From NCBI GenBank assembly GCA_026988095.1, contig JALSLX010000148.1:1-32935 (forward strand): a DNA stretch of 32,935 nucleotides. The letters run 5' to 3'. Both the position numbers and the translations under genes were made by a program. Within the stretch, counting starts at the first letter, position 1, and every line of letters starts with the position of its first letter. The notes under the pieces are model-generated. The model ran no database searches and was not told where the DNA came from. It saw only the letters and a list, made by a program, of their open reading frames with translations. This document shows, piece by piece, positions 17,293 through 26,324 of this stretch. The DNA is from Thiotrichaceae bacterium (GTDB taxonomy: Bacteria; Pseudomonadota; Gammaproteobacteria; Thiotrichales; Thiotrichaceae).

Positions 17293-18188
17293 AATACCCA
17301 CGCGATATGATCGGCTACGGTGCTAATCCACCGCATCCACAATGGCCAAATAAAGCCCGCATTGCGGTGCAGTTTGTGATTAATTATGAAGAAGGTGCAG
17401 AAAACTGTGTGCTACACGGTGACGATGCCTCTGAGCGATTTTTATCTGAAATAGTCGGTGCTGAAGCGATTCAAGGTCAGCGCCATGCCAATATGGAATC
17501 ACTTTACGAATACGGCTCGCGCGCTGGTTTTTGGCGTTTGCATAGAATGTTTACCGAGCGACATTTACCCGTCACCGTTTTTGGAGTGGCGATGGCATTG
17601 GAGCGCAATCCCGATGTTGTCGAGGCAATGCTAAAAGCAGATTGGGAAATCGCCAGCCATGGTTATCGCTGGATTGATTATCAGCATATGCACATTGATC
17701 AAGAGCGCGAATATCTACAAAAAGCGATTGATATTCACGAGGCAGTGACAGGCTCAAAACCACTTGGGTTTTATTTAGGACGCTCAAGCCCCAACACGCA
17801 CAAATTAGCCGCCGAGCAAGATTGCTTTAGCTATCAAGCAGACAGTTATGCTGATGATTTACCGTATTGGGCAACAATCGAGGATAAACAACAGCTGTTT
17901 GTGCCCTATACGCTAGATTCAAATGATATGCGTTTTGCCACACCACAAGGCTTTAACAGTGGAGATCAGTTTTTTAGCTACTTAAAAGACAGCTTTGATT
18001 TCCTTTATGATGAAGGCGCAACACAGCCTAAAATGTTATCGATTGGATTGCATTGTCGCTTAGTCGGTCGCCCTGGTCGTGCCATGGCTTTAGCACGTTT
18101 TTTAGACTACATTCAAACTAAAGAACACGTTTGGGTAACACGACGTATTGATATTGCTCATCACTGGAAAGAAAAATTCCCCCGTTAA
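17289..18188 (+). CDS. puuE: Allantoinase PuuE (polysaccharide deacetylase family)
   Basis: YPRDMIGYGANPPHPQWPNKARIAVQFVINYEEGAE; ATGA overlap with puuD. Confidence 0.95.
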   Translation: MKYPRDMIGYGANPPHPQWPNKARIAVQFVINYEEGAENCVLHGDDASERFLSEIVGAEAIQGQRHANMESLYEYGSRAGFWRLHRMFTERHLPVTVFGVAMALERNPDVVEAMLKADWEIASHGYRWIDYQHMHIDQEREYLQKAIDIHEAVTGSKPLGFYLGRSSPNTHKLAAEQDCFSYQADSYADDLPYWATIEDKQQLFVPYTLDSNDMRFATPQGFNSGDQFFSYLKDSFDFLYDEGATQPKMLSIGLHCRLVGRPGRAMALARFLDYIQTKEHVWVTRRIDIAHHWKEKFPR

Positions 18189-18250
18189 CTACGTCCCCTC
18201 TCCCTTCCCTCAAAGTTATCCGATAGATGAGAAAATTTAATGTTATTTAT

Positions 18251-18285
18251 TTGGCCACCCCCCCTCTTTTTCGCTGTTTTGTATT
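18251..18285 (-). repeat. G-rich dispersed repeat, copy C
   Basis: Reverse complement AATACAAAACAGCGAAAAAGAGGGGGGGTGGCCAA, between puuE and alc. Confidence 0.8.
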
Positions 18286-18320
18286 AGAAATGGCACGTAA
18301 GGCAATTGGACATACATAAA

Positions 18321-19301
18321 ATGATCGAAAAATTTAAAAAGAAATACATCAACCTAGCTTCCGACCGATTAGGCGCTAAAGCCATCTACGCAACTGATGA
18401 CTTTTTTGCCGACAAACAACGTATGCTACACGATACCGATCCCGTTTTCATCGACGGCAAGTTTGATGATCACGGCAAATGGATGGACGGCTGGGAGTCA
18501 CGCCGCAAGCGCACCGAAGGGCATGATTATTGCGATGTGAAATTAGCGCGCTCTGGCTTTATTCATGGTGTTGTTGTTGATACATCACATTTCACAGGAA
18601 ACTATCCCCCTGAAATATCATTAGAAGGTTGTAACAGCGATAACACGCCTGATGAAAATACACAGTGGACAACGCTCATCGAAAAGTCTGCCATTAACGG
18701 TAATGATCAGAAAACTTTCGAAATCTCTGATGACAAGCTCTATACGCACGTGCGTTTGCACATTTATCCCGACGGCGGTATCGCTCGCTTAAAGATTTAC
18801 GGCGAGCCACAATGCAATTGGGATAAGCTTGAAGCAGGCGAAATTAGAGATTTAGGTGAAGCCTTAAACGGCGGAAGAGCCATTGCCTGTAGCGATGAGC
18901 ATTTTGGACAAATGAGTAATTTATTACTGCCTGACAAAGGCATTAATATGGGAGATGGCTGGGAGACTGCGCGTCGCCGTGGACCAGGACATGATTGGGT
19001 GCTCATTGCTTTAGGTCATGCAGGCATACTGACAAAAATCACTGTGGACACCGCATTTTTTAAAGGTAATTATCCTGATCGATGCACTATTCAAGCTGCA
19101 AACCTAAATGAAATACCAGATGATATAGCCTCGGCAAGTGAACGCTGGCAAGAGCTATTGCCCGAGCAAAAACTAGAGATGGATGCAGAGCATCACTTCA
19201 CCGATCAAATCGTTGATTTAGGTACAGTGAGTCATATTCGTTTAAATATATTCCCTGATGGTGGCGTAAGCCGTTTAAGGCTTCACGGAATTATTCGCTA
19301 A
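18321..19301 (+). CDS. alc: Allantoicase
   Basis: Two repeats with DGWESRRKRTEGHDYCDVKLARSGFIHGVVVDTSHFTGNYPPE / DGWETARRRGPGHDWVLIALGHAGILTKITVDTAFFKGNYPD. ATG 18321 preferred over TTG 18306. Confidence 0.95.
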   Translation: MIEKFKKKYINLASDRLGAKAIYATDDFFADKQRMLHDTDPVFIDGKFDDHGKWMDGWESRRKRTEGHDYCDVKLARSGFIHGVVVDTSHFTGNYPPEISLEGCNSDNTPDENTQWTTLIEKSAINGNDQKTFEISDDKLYTHVRLHIYPDGGIARLKIYGEPQCNWDKLEAGEIRDLGEALNGGRAIACSDEHFGQMSNLLLPDKGINMGDGWETARRRGPGHDWVLIALGHAGILTKITVDTAFFKGNYPDRCTIQAANLNEIPDDIASASERWQELLPEQKLEMDAEHHFTDQIVDLGTVSHIRLNIFPDGGVSRLRLHGIIR

Positions 19302-19350
19302 TAACTTTTTTCTAAAATAGAGAGAACAAAGAGAATAGAGGCAACCAACA

Positions 19351-19845
19351 ATGATACTTACACCAAAACCATTAACCGCCGATGCATTCGCACCCTACGG
19401 AGAAGTCGTCAGCACCGATTCTGCAAAAAAAGAATTCTCAATGAACTACGGTTTAGCCACGCGCTATTTTGATCTTGCTAAAATAGATGTAGAAGAAAAA
19501 GGCGGTAAAACCTGCATTAGCCTCGTCCACTCTAATGCGATTAAATTCCCTTTCAGTGTTGAGAAAATGGAATACCATCCATTCGGCAGTCAACTCTTTT
19601 ATCCACTGGGTGAACTCCCTTTCTTAGTACTAGTTTCAACACCGTCCGAAACACTCAACACCGATAAGCTCGAACTCTTCATCACTGATGGCAAACAAGG
19701 CGTAAATTATCATAAAGGTGTTTGGCATCATTATTTAATGCCATTAAATGATAACAGCGGATTCATGGTAGTAGATCGAAATGGTAATGATGAAAACTGT
19801 ATTGAGACACAAATAAAAAAACAAATTCACATACAGTTATCATGA
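19351..19845 (+). CDS. allA: Ureidoglycolate lyase
   Basis: PLTADAFAPYGEVV, MEYHPFGSQLFYPL, GVNYHKGVWHHYLMPL. Confidence 0.93.
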   Translation: MILTPKPLTADAFAPYGEVVSTDSAKKEFSMNYGLATRYFDLAKIDVEEKGGKTCISLVHSNAIKFPFSVEKMEYHPFGSQLFYPLGELPFLVLVSTPSETLNTDKLELFITDGKQGVNYHKGVWHHYLMPLNDNSGFMVVDRNGNDENCIETQIKKQIHIQLS

Positions 19846-19917
19846 ATACTATGAAAAAAGAACACCTATATTCTTATTTAGAATACAACGCCTTGCTGAA
19901 AAACGTGTTATGCTTTT

Positions 19918-20445
19918 TTAAATTCTCGTAGCACTAATACTAAGATTGATTGTGGTAGGTCTTCTATCTTCAGTAGATGCGTCCTTACCATTCGTTTTAT
20001 CTCCTATCCATAACCTATTAGAACTAACACAGGCAATATCATATTCTGGATTTGACGTACCAATATCTGATAAAAATTGATTAAACTGCTGTGTATTTAA
20101 AGTTATATTATCTACTATAATTTTTGTGTAAGTGATATTAGTTTTTTCAGCGGCACATGTACTTGTTATTTGTTTTCCAACGTAATCTATATCTGCTGTT
20201 ATTACAACTTTATTTGAGGGAGACCCTGAGCAATCACTTGTATTGTAAACAGATGCATCACGTGAGTATGAACTTCCATTTATAGTAAAAATATTGAATT
20301 CTGCTAAATTTACACTTGCATCATAAACACAACCTGTAGTCCACTTACCATCTAGGGTATGCAAAGCAGTTGAAGAACTACTTCCTCCACATCCAGCAAT
20401 TAGAGCACTTGAAATAGTAATTAAAGAAATTAAGAGTTTGTTCAT
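19918..20445 (-). CDS. Small hypothetical lipoprotein
   Basis: Signal plus lipobox MNKLLISLITISSALIAGCGGSSSS; RBS AAGGAAA upstream. Confidence 0.65.
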   Translation of the reverse strand: MNKLLISLITISSALIAGCGGSSSSTALHTLDGKWTTGCVYDASVNLAEFNIFTINGSSYSRDASVYNTSDCSGSPSNKVVITADIDYVGKQITSTCAAEKTNITYTKIIVDNITLNTQQFNQFLSDIGTSNPEYDIACVSSNRLWIGDKTNGKDASTEDRRPTTINLSISATRI

Positions 20446-20660
20446 GTTTTTCCTTTTGATTAATTTTACTGATAATGATTATAGTATAGCATTTTTTGTT
20501 TTTTAATGGCGTAACAGTGTCACCTAGCTGACTAAAAAATAAGAAAAAGTTAAATTACGCTTGATAACTAACAAATAAAGCTTATATTTTTACCCTTAGT
20601 AACTTGCACTAAAGAGCATCTTTATAATAACTATATCCAACTATAACTTTGGGAAAGAGC

Positions 20661-21656
20661 ATGAGTACAGAACAAATAAATAATATTGAAAGTAGCCATA
20701 ATAGATTTTCTCAGGCACGTAAACACCTACAAACTAGAATCATTGGGCAGAATTTACTGGTAGACCGTCTACTCATTGCTTTATTAGCAGATGGTCATCT
20801 TTTGGTAGAAGGTGCACCTGGGCTTGCCAAAACCACCGCAATTAAAGAACTTTCTAGCGTGCTTGAAGGTGACTTTCATCGTTTGCAATTTACACCCGAC
20901 TTACTCCCCGGTGATTTAACAGGTAGTGATGTTTATCGCCCTGAAACGGGTGAGTTCGTATTCCAAAAAGGCCCGTTGTTTCACAACCTTATTTTAGCGG
21001 ATGAAATAAACCGTGCGCCTGCAAAAGTACAATCTGCTCTTTTAGAAGCGATGGGCGAGCATCAAATAACCGTTGGCAGTACAACCTACCCATTGCCACG
21101 ACCCTTTTTAGTAATGGCAACCCAAAATCCCATTGAGCAAGAAGGCACATATCCATTACCAGAAGCGCAGCTTGATCGTTTCTTAATGCATATTTGCATT
21201 GGCTACCCAACGGCAAAAGCAGAAAACCTGATTTTAGAATTGGCTCGTCAACAAGCGAAGCAATCATTCACTAAAGAAAGTGAGGCTGTTCCTCAACTCA
21301 CTAAGAATGATGTAGAGAACGCCCAACAAGAAGTGCTCAATATTCACATGGCAGAGCCTGTGCAAGAATATTTAGTGCAGCTCATACTCGCCAGCCGTAA
21401 TCCATCGGCTTATAGTGAAGACCTTGCGCGATGGATCAGCTATGGTGGAAGCCCTCGTGCTACCATCTCATTAGACCGTTGTGCCAAGGCACACGCATGG
21501 CTAAACGAGCGTGATTATGTATCACCCGAAGATGTGCAGGCGATTGCTTATGATGTTTTACGCCATCGTATTTTGATTTCTTATGAGGCCGAAGCCGAAG
21601 GCATTACGCCAGATAAAGTTATCGAAGAATTGATCAAATTGGTGCCGGTTTCTTAA
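20661..21656 (+). CDS. MoxR family AAA+ ATPase
   Basis: GHLLVEGAPGLAKTTAIKELS Walker A, LADEINRAPAKVQSALLEAM Walker B, RFLMHICIGYP. ATG 20661 within the provided ORF. Confidence 0.95.
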   Translation: MSTEQINNIESSHNRFSQARKHLQTRIIGQNLLVDRLLIALLADGHLLVEGAPGLAKTTAIKELSSVLEGDFHRLQFTPDLLPGDLTGSDVYRPETGEFVFQKGPLFHNLILADEINRAPAKVQSALLEAMGEHQITVGSTTYPLPRPFLVMATQNPIEQEGTYPLPEAQLDRFLMHICIGYPTAKAENLILELARQQAKQSFTKESEAVPQLTKNDVENAQQEVLNIHMAEPVQEYLVQLILASRNPSAYSEDLARWISYGGSPRATISLDRCAKAHAWLNERDYVSPEDVQAIAYDVLRHRILISYEAEAEGITPDKVIEELIKLVPVS

Positions 21657-21671
21657 GGCGGTATTGGTATT

Positions 21672-22724
21672 GTGAATTTTTTTACACGCTGGTTTAAGCC
21701 TTCAACAACAGAGTCGATAGAAGACTCTCAGGGTGCGCCTGAAAATCAGCCACCAAACTCTTCTTTACTCAATTCTGCTACTCACGTAACAGCGCATGAT
21801 CTTATCAGTCTACAGCAACAAGCACGCAAGCTAAATTTATACCAAGGCTCCTATGCCAGTGCTTCAACCACAGGCTCACATCGATCACGTTTTCGTGGCC
21901 GCGGAATGGATTACCAAGAATCACGGCTTTATCAAGCGGGTGATGACATTCGTAATATGGATTGGCGCGTCACGGCGCGAGCAGGTAAACCACACACCAA
22001 ACTCTATCAAGAAGAGCGTGAGCTTCCCGTTGTGTTACTGGTTGATTTTAACCTTGGAATGTTTTTTGGCTCAACCAATTCACTTAAATCAGTCGTTGCC
22101 GCTAAAACAGCCGCTTTAATTGCTTGGGCGGTTGCCTCTCGTGGTGATCGTATCGGCGCATTATTGATTACCGAAGGCGACGAAGCAGAGACCCACAAAG
22201 AGCTACCACCAAAAATGGGGAAGCGTGGTGCTTTGCAGCTTATTCGTGAATTAGTGACCCACTCCAACCCACAAAAAGCAATGCAAACCACGGGTAGCCA
22301 CACCAGTTTAAATGACCAACTCAAACGATTGAGACACCTAGCTCACCCTGGCACTTTAGTTTTTTTGATCAGTGATTTTTACAATATTGATGATGAGACT
22401 ACCCAACATTTACAACGTCTCTCACGCCATAATGATATTCAAGCTATTCAAATTATTGACCCGTTGGAAGTTACGCCACCACCACCTGCTCGTTATAATG
22501 TAACAGATGGTGAGCGTTCGGGAATACTCAATACACGGTCGAAGAAAGGACGCCAACATTATCAAAAGTTCTTTAATCAGCACCATAGAATGGTTGAAGA
22601 CTTAATGAGTAGCCACAATATTCCCTTATTACAAATATCTACCGCAGATGATGTTTTGCTTACGCTACAAAAAAACTTTGGTAACAGTAATAAACGAAGC
22701 TCCGTAGCATCACGAGCAGCTTAA
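21672..22724 (+). CDS. DUF58 domain protein
   Basis: GRGMDYQESRLYQAGDDIRNMDWRVTARAGKPHTKLYQEERE; GTG start. Confidence 0.93.
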   Translation: MNFFTRWFKPSTTESIEDSQGAPENQPPNSSLLNSATHVTAHDLISLQQQARKLNLYQGSYASASTTGSHRSRFRGRGMDYQESRLYQAGDDIRNMDWRVTARAGKPHTKLYQEERELPVVLLVDFNLGMFFGSTNSLKSVVAAKTAALIAWAVASRGDRIGALLITEGDEAETHKELPPKMGKRGALQLIRELVTHSNPQKAMQTTGSHTSLNDQLKRLRHLAHPGTLVFLISDFYNIDDETTQHLQRLSRHNDIQAIQIIDPLEVTPPPPARYNVTDGERSGILNTRSKKGRQHYQKFFNQHHRMVEDLMSSHNIPLLQISTADDVLLTLQKNFGNSNKRSSVASRAA

Positions 22725-22729
22725 ATATT

Positions 22730-23245
22730 ATGGAATCATTACAATTACAAGACATTCATTTACCCGAAAGCGCCAGTATTTGGCCGCTTGCCATTGGCTG
22801 GTGGATTTTACTTTTTCTCATTTTATTCGGTTCTTCTTGGTTGATTATTAAAGCAATCAAACGCGCGAAACAAAGAAAGCATCGACGAATGATTCTCTCA
22901 AAGTTTGAGGTATTAGAAACCAAACTTAAAACAAACCCCAGCAATGCCACTATCGCAGAAATAAACACTTTACTTCGTCAACTGGCAATCACTTATTATC
23001 CTCGAATAGAAATTGCCAGCCTTACAGGTAGTGATTGGCTACAGTTTTTAGATAAATCGGGTGATACTCATGAGTTTAGCCGTGGCGCTGGGCGTATTTT
23101 GATTGAAGCTCCCTATCAACTAGAAAAACAATTAGATAAACAAACAAACAAGCAGTCTGAACATAAAATTGAAAACTTGAATATTAATGAATTTACTCCT
23201 CTTATTAAAAACTGGGTTAAAAAAGTACTCAGGAGTAACCGATGA
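22730..23245 (+). CDS. DUF4381 domain membrane protein
   Basis: LQLQDIHLPESASIWPLAIGWWILLFLI, LLRQLAITYYPR...SLTGSDWLQFLDK; operon context. Confidence 0.88.
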   Translation: MESLQLQDIHLPESASIWPLAIGWWILLFLILFGSSWLIIKAIKRAKQRKHRRMILSKFEVLETKLKTNPSNATIAEINTLLRQLAITYYPRIEIASLTGSDWLQFLDKSGDTHEFSRGAGRILIEAPYQLEKQLDKQTNKQSEHKIENLNINEFTPLIKNWVKKVLRSNR

Positions 23246-24357
23246 TAGCCATGATCAATATGTTCTTTGATGTATTTTCATTTGCATCATTAACGCAATC
23301 AACATCGCTTGAATTTACTTTCGTCTGGGCATTCCTACTATTGCCTCTACCTTTTCTTGTTCGTTTATTACTCCCTGTAGCGCCAGAGAGTAACAAAGCG
23401 GCCTTACGCGTTCCCTTTTTTAGAGACATACAAACAGGCTTTACAAAAAACAAAAATACACGCTCATTATTGAGGCTAATTTTAGCGCTAATTGTTTGGG
23501 TATTATTAGTCACGGCAGCTGCGCGTCCACAATTTATCGGCGACACCATCACGCAACCTGTTACTGGCAGAAGCCTCATGATGGCGGTGGATATATCAGG
23601 CTCCATGCAAGCCGCTGATATGATAATTTCAGGTCGTCCTGTTACACGCTTAACCGCCGTTAAAGCTGTTGCCTCTGACTTTATAAGCAAACGTAAAGGC
23701 GATCGAATTGGACTTATCCTTTTTGGCACACAAGCCTATCTACAAGCACCGCTTACCTTTGACCGTAAAACAGTAAATATCTTATTAAAAGAATCAGCAC
23801 TAGGCTTAGCTGGACGTGAGACCGCAATTGGAGATGCCATAGGTTTAGCCGTAAAACGCCTACGCAAAGAGGATGAGAAAAACCGTGTACTCATACTACT
23901 CACCGATGGAGCAAATACAGCCGGCAATGTAGAACCTTTAAAAGCCGCCGATCTTGCGGCACAAGAAAAAGTGAGAATTTATACCATCGGTATTGGAGCA
24001 GATGCACGAATCATTCAAACCCCTTTTGGTAGGCAGCGAGTAGGCGGGGTAGATTTGGATGAGCCAACGCTTCAAGCTATTGCTGATAAAACAAAGGGGC
24101 GCTATTTTAGAGCGCATAATGTTAAGAGTTTATTGGAGATTTACGCAATACTCGATAAAGTAGAACCTGTTTCAGAAGATGAATTAAGCTATCGCCCTGT
24201 TAAAGAACTTTATTATTATCCGCTGGCACTTGCCTTGTTACTAAGCGCGTTAATCGCATTATTTAGTGTTGCTACCAACCTTTTTACCCCTTCCAACAAG
24301 GGAGAGAAACACAAAAATAAAATACAAAACGTCGAAAAAGAGGGGGGGTGGTCTTAA
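23242..24357 (+). CDS. BatA-like VWA domain protein; C-terminus runs into the dispersed repeat
   Basis: MMAVDISGSMQAADM MIDAS; LLTDGANTAGN; C-terminal GEKHKNKIQNVEKEGGWS is repeat-derived. Confidence 0.92.
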   Translation: MIAMINMFFDVFSFASLTQSTSLEFTFVWAFLLLPLPFLVRLLLPVAPESNKAALRVPFFRDIQTGFTKNKNTRSLLRLILALIVWVLLVTAAARPQFIGDTITQPVTGRSLMMAVDISGSMQAADMIISGRPVTRLTAVKAVASDFISKRKGDRIGLILFGTQAYLQAPLTFDRKTVNILLKESALGLAGRETAIGDAIGLAVKRLRKEDEKNRVLILLTDGANTAGNVEPLKAADLAAQEKVRIYTIGIGADARIIQTPFGRQRVGGVDLDEPTLQAIADKTKGRYFRAHNVKSLLEIYAILDKVEPVSEDELSYRPVKELYYYPLALALLLSALIALFSVATNLFTPSNKGEKHKNKIQNVEKEGGWS

Positions 24358-24360
24358 AAA
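24311..24360 (+). repeat. G-rich dispersed repeat, copy D (spans the BatA stop / BatB-like start)
   Basis: ACAAAAATAAAATACAAAACGTCGAAAAAGAGGGGGGGTGGTCTTAAAAA. Confidence 0.8.
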
Positions 24361-26324
24361 TGGATCAATTACACTTCCTACAGCCACTTTGGTTGCTTGC
24401 TTTAATCCCTTTAGCCATATTGTGGTGGCTTATTGTGCGCACAAAAACAGGCAACTCAAAAGCATGGGAGAAAGTCATCGACCCCAAGCTTTTACCGCTA
24501 TTACTACAAGGCTCTAACGAAAAGCATAGCTACTCAGAATCTATAGCCAAGTGGTTATTAGCATTTGCTTGGCTACTGGCAACCATTGCACTTGCCGACC
24601 CAGTGTGGGAGAAAATACCTCGCCCTGTCTTTCAAACAAACTCTGCACGTGTGATTGTTTTAGACCTATCAAACTCTATGCAGATTGATGACTTGAAGCC
24701 TTCTCGTCTAGCGCGGGCGCGTTTCAAAATTGAGGATATTTTATCTAATAATTTTGCTAAAAATGAAGAAGGGCAAATAGGTCTGGTATTATTTGCGGGC
24801 GATGCTTTTACCGCATCTCCCCTCACCCGTGATTCAGAAACAATCCGTGCCTTACTGCAAGTACTCACCCCTGATCTTATGCCATCACAAGGTAGCCGTG
24901 TGGATTTAGGCTTAATAAAAGCGCATGAATTACTCACCCAAGCGGGTATTACAAAGGGGCAAGTATTACTTATTTCAGATGGTGTCGAAGACCAAGGTGC
25001 TGCATTAAAGGCGGCGCAAAAATTAAAAGCTGATGGACACACCCTTTCTGTCTTAGCCGTAGGCACAGAGCTTGGTGGAAAATTACCCCAACTCAAATAT
25101 AGAAATGGCGACAGTATTACCGTAGCCCTTGATTCTGAATTCCTCCAAGAAATTGCATCAAATGGTGGCGGTAAATTTCACCTCATTAGCACAACAGATT
25201 CTGACTTAAAAGCCGTACTTACCGCATCAACTGCCACTGATATTGCTAAACCTGAAGATAAAGCAAAAACCAACGATGACCTAAATTCTGAAGAGTGGAA
25301 ATCATCAGGCCCCTTCATCATTTTACTGCTACTACCCTTAGCGGCTTTAGCATTTAGACGTGGTTGGTTATTTAATGTCTTGATTGTAGGCACTCTTATC
25401 AGTGTCATGCATCCACAGCCCGTACTTGCCTCTCCGATGACTGAGTCACTAAGTAGCACATGGCGTAATCTTTGGATTAACAAAGAACAACAAGCCGAAA
25501 AAGCATTAGAAGAACAGCAATACGATAAAGCAAGTTCGCTTTCGAAAAAACCCTCACTTCGTGGTAGTGCTTATTATAAAAATAAGAATTATGAAAAAGC
25601 ATTAGAAGAATTTAAACAAGCGAAAGGGGCTGATGCCCGTTATAACGAAGGCAATTCCTTAGCAAAGTTACAGAAATACCAAGAAGCAATAAAGGCTTAT
25701 GAGGAAGCACTCAAACTACAAACCAATATGGAAGATGCAAAAAAGAATAAGGCTGCTATGGAAGCGTTATTAAAAAAGAAACAAGAACAAGCATCAGGTG
25801 ATTCCAAAAAAGATAAACAAAAGTCTGATGATAAAAACAAAGATGGTAAGACAGGCAAGCAAGGAGATAAAACAGAAAAAAAGGAGGGTGAAAAAGGAGA
25901 ACAGGGTAAAGATGAAAACAACAAAAGTGGTAAAGACGATGACAAAAACCAGTTTTCTGAAGCCAATAAAAACCTAGATAAGCAAAAAGACGAGGATCAA
26001 CCAAAAGACCCATCTGCGGCAAAAAAGAAAGACGAAAAAGATAAAAAAGAAAACAAAAGCTCCCAAGAAAATGAGAGCAACGATAAACAATCGGAAAATG
26101 AATCAAAAAATAGCGAAGCAAAAAATAACGCTACTGAGGATGAAAAAATAAAAGAAAAAGGAACTAAAGCAAACGCAAAAGAACTAAGTAAAGAAGAAAA
26201 AATGGCGGCAGAGCAATGGTTGCGTCGAATCCCAGATGACCCTGGTGGATTATTACGCCGTAAGTTTGAAGCACAATACAAACAACGCAGACGCTCAATT
26301 AACGAGACAAAACAACCTTGGTAA
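24360..26324 (+). CDS. VWA plus TPR protein (BatB/BatC-like fusion) with Lys/Glu/Asp-rich linker
   Basis: VIVLDLSNSMQIDDLKPSRL; LLISDGVEDQG; TPR ARYNEGNSLAKLQKYQEAIKAYEEAL; low-complexity linker. ATG 24360 or GTG 24348. Confidence 0.9.
   Translation: MDQLHFLQPLWLLALIPLAILWWLIVRTKTGNSKAWEKVIDPKLLPLLLQGSNEKHSYSESIAKWLLAFAWLLATIALADPVWEKIPRPVFQTNSARVIVLDLSNSMQIDDLKPSRLARARFKIEDILSNNFAKNEEGQIGLVLFAGDAFTASPLTRDSETIRALLQVLTPDLMPSQGSRVDLGLIKAHELLTQAGITKGQVLLISDGVEDQGAALKAAQKLKADGHTLSVLAVGTELGGKLPQLKYRNGDSITVALDSEFLQEIASNGGGKFHLISTTDSDLKAVLTASTATDIAKPEDKAKTNDDLNSEEWKSSGPFIILLLLPLAALAFRRGWLFNVLIVGTLISVMHPQPVLASPMTESLSSTWRNLWINKEQQAEKALEEQQYDKASSLSKKPSLRGSAYYKNKNYEKALEEFKQAKGADARYNEGNSLAKLQKYQEAIKAYEEALKLQTNMEDAKKNKAAMEALLKKKQEQASGDSKKDKQKSDDKNKDGKTGKQGDKTEKKEGEKGEQGKDENNKSGKDDDKNQFSEANKNLDKQKDEDQPKDPSAAKKKDEKDKKENKSSQENESNDKQSENESKNSEAKNNATEDEKIKEKGTKANAKELSKEEKMAAEQWLRRIPDDPGGLLRRKFEAQYKQRRRSINETKQPW

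Noticed and set aside
20471-20489. Fur-box-like GATAATGATTATAGTATAG upstream of the small lipoprotein gene
   Set aside because: Only about 12/19 matches to the consensus in an AT-rich promoter; too weak to call.
25780-26190. Highly charged Lys/Asp/Glu-rich region in the VWA-TPR protein
   Set aside because: Low-complexity linkers like this are common in BatC-like proteins; not considered novel.
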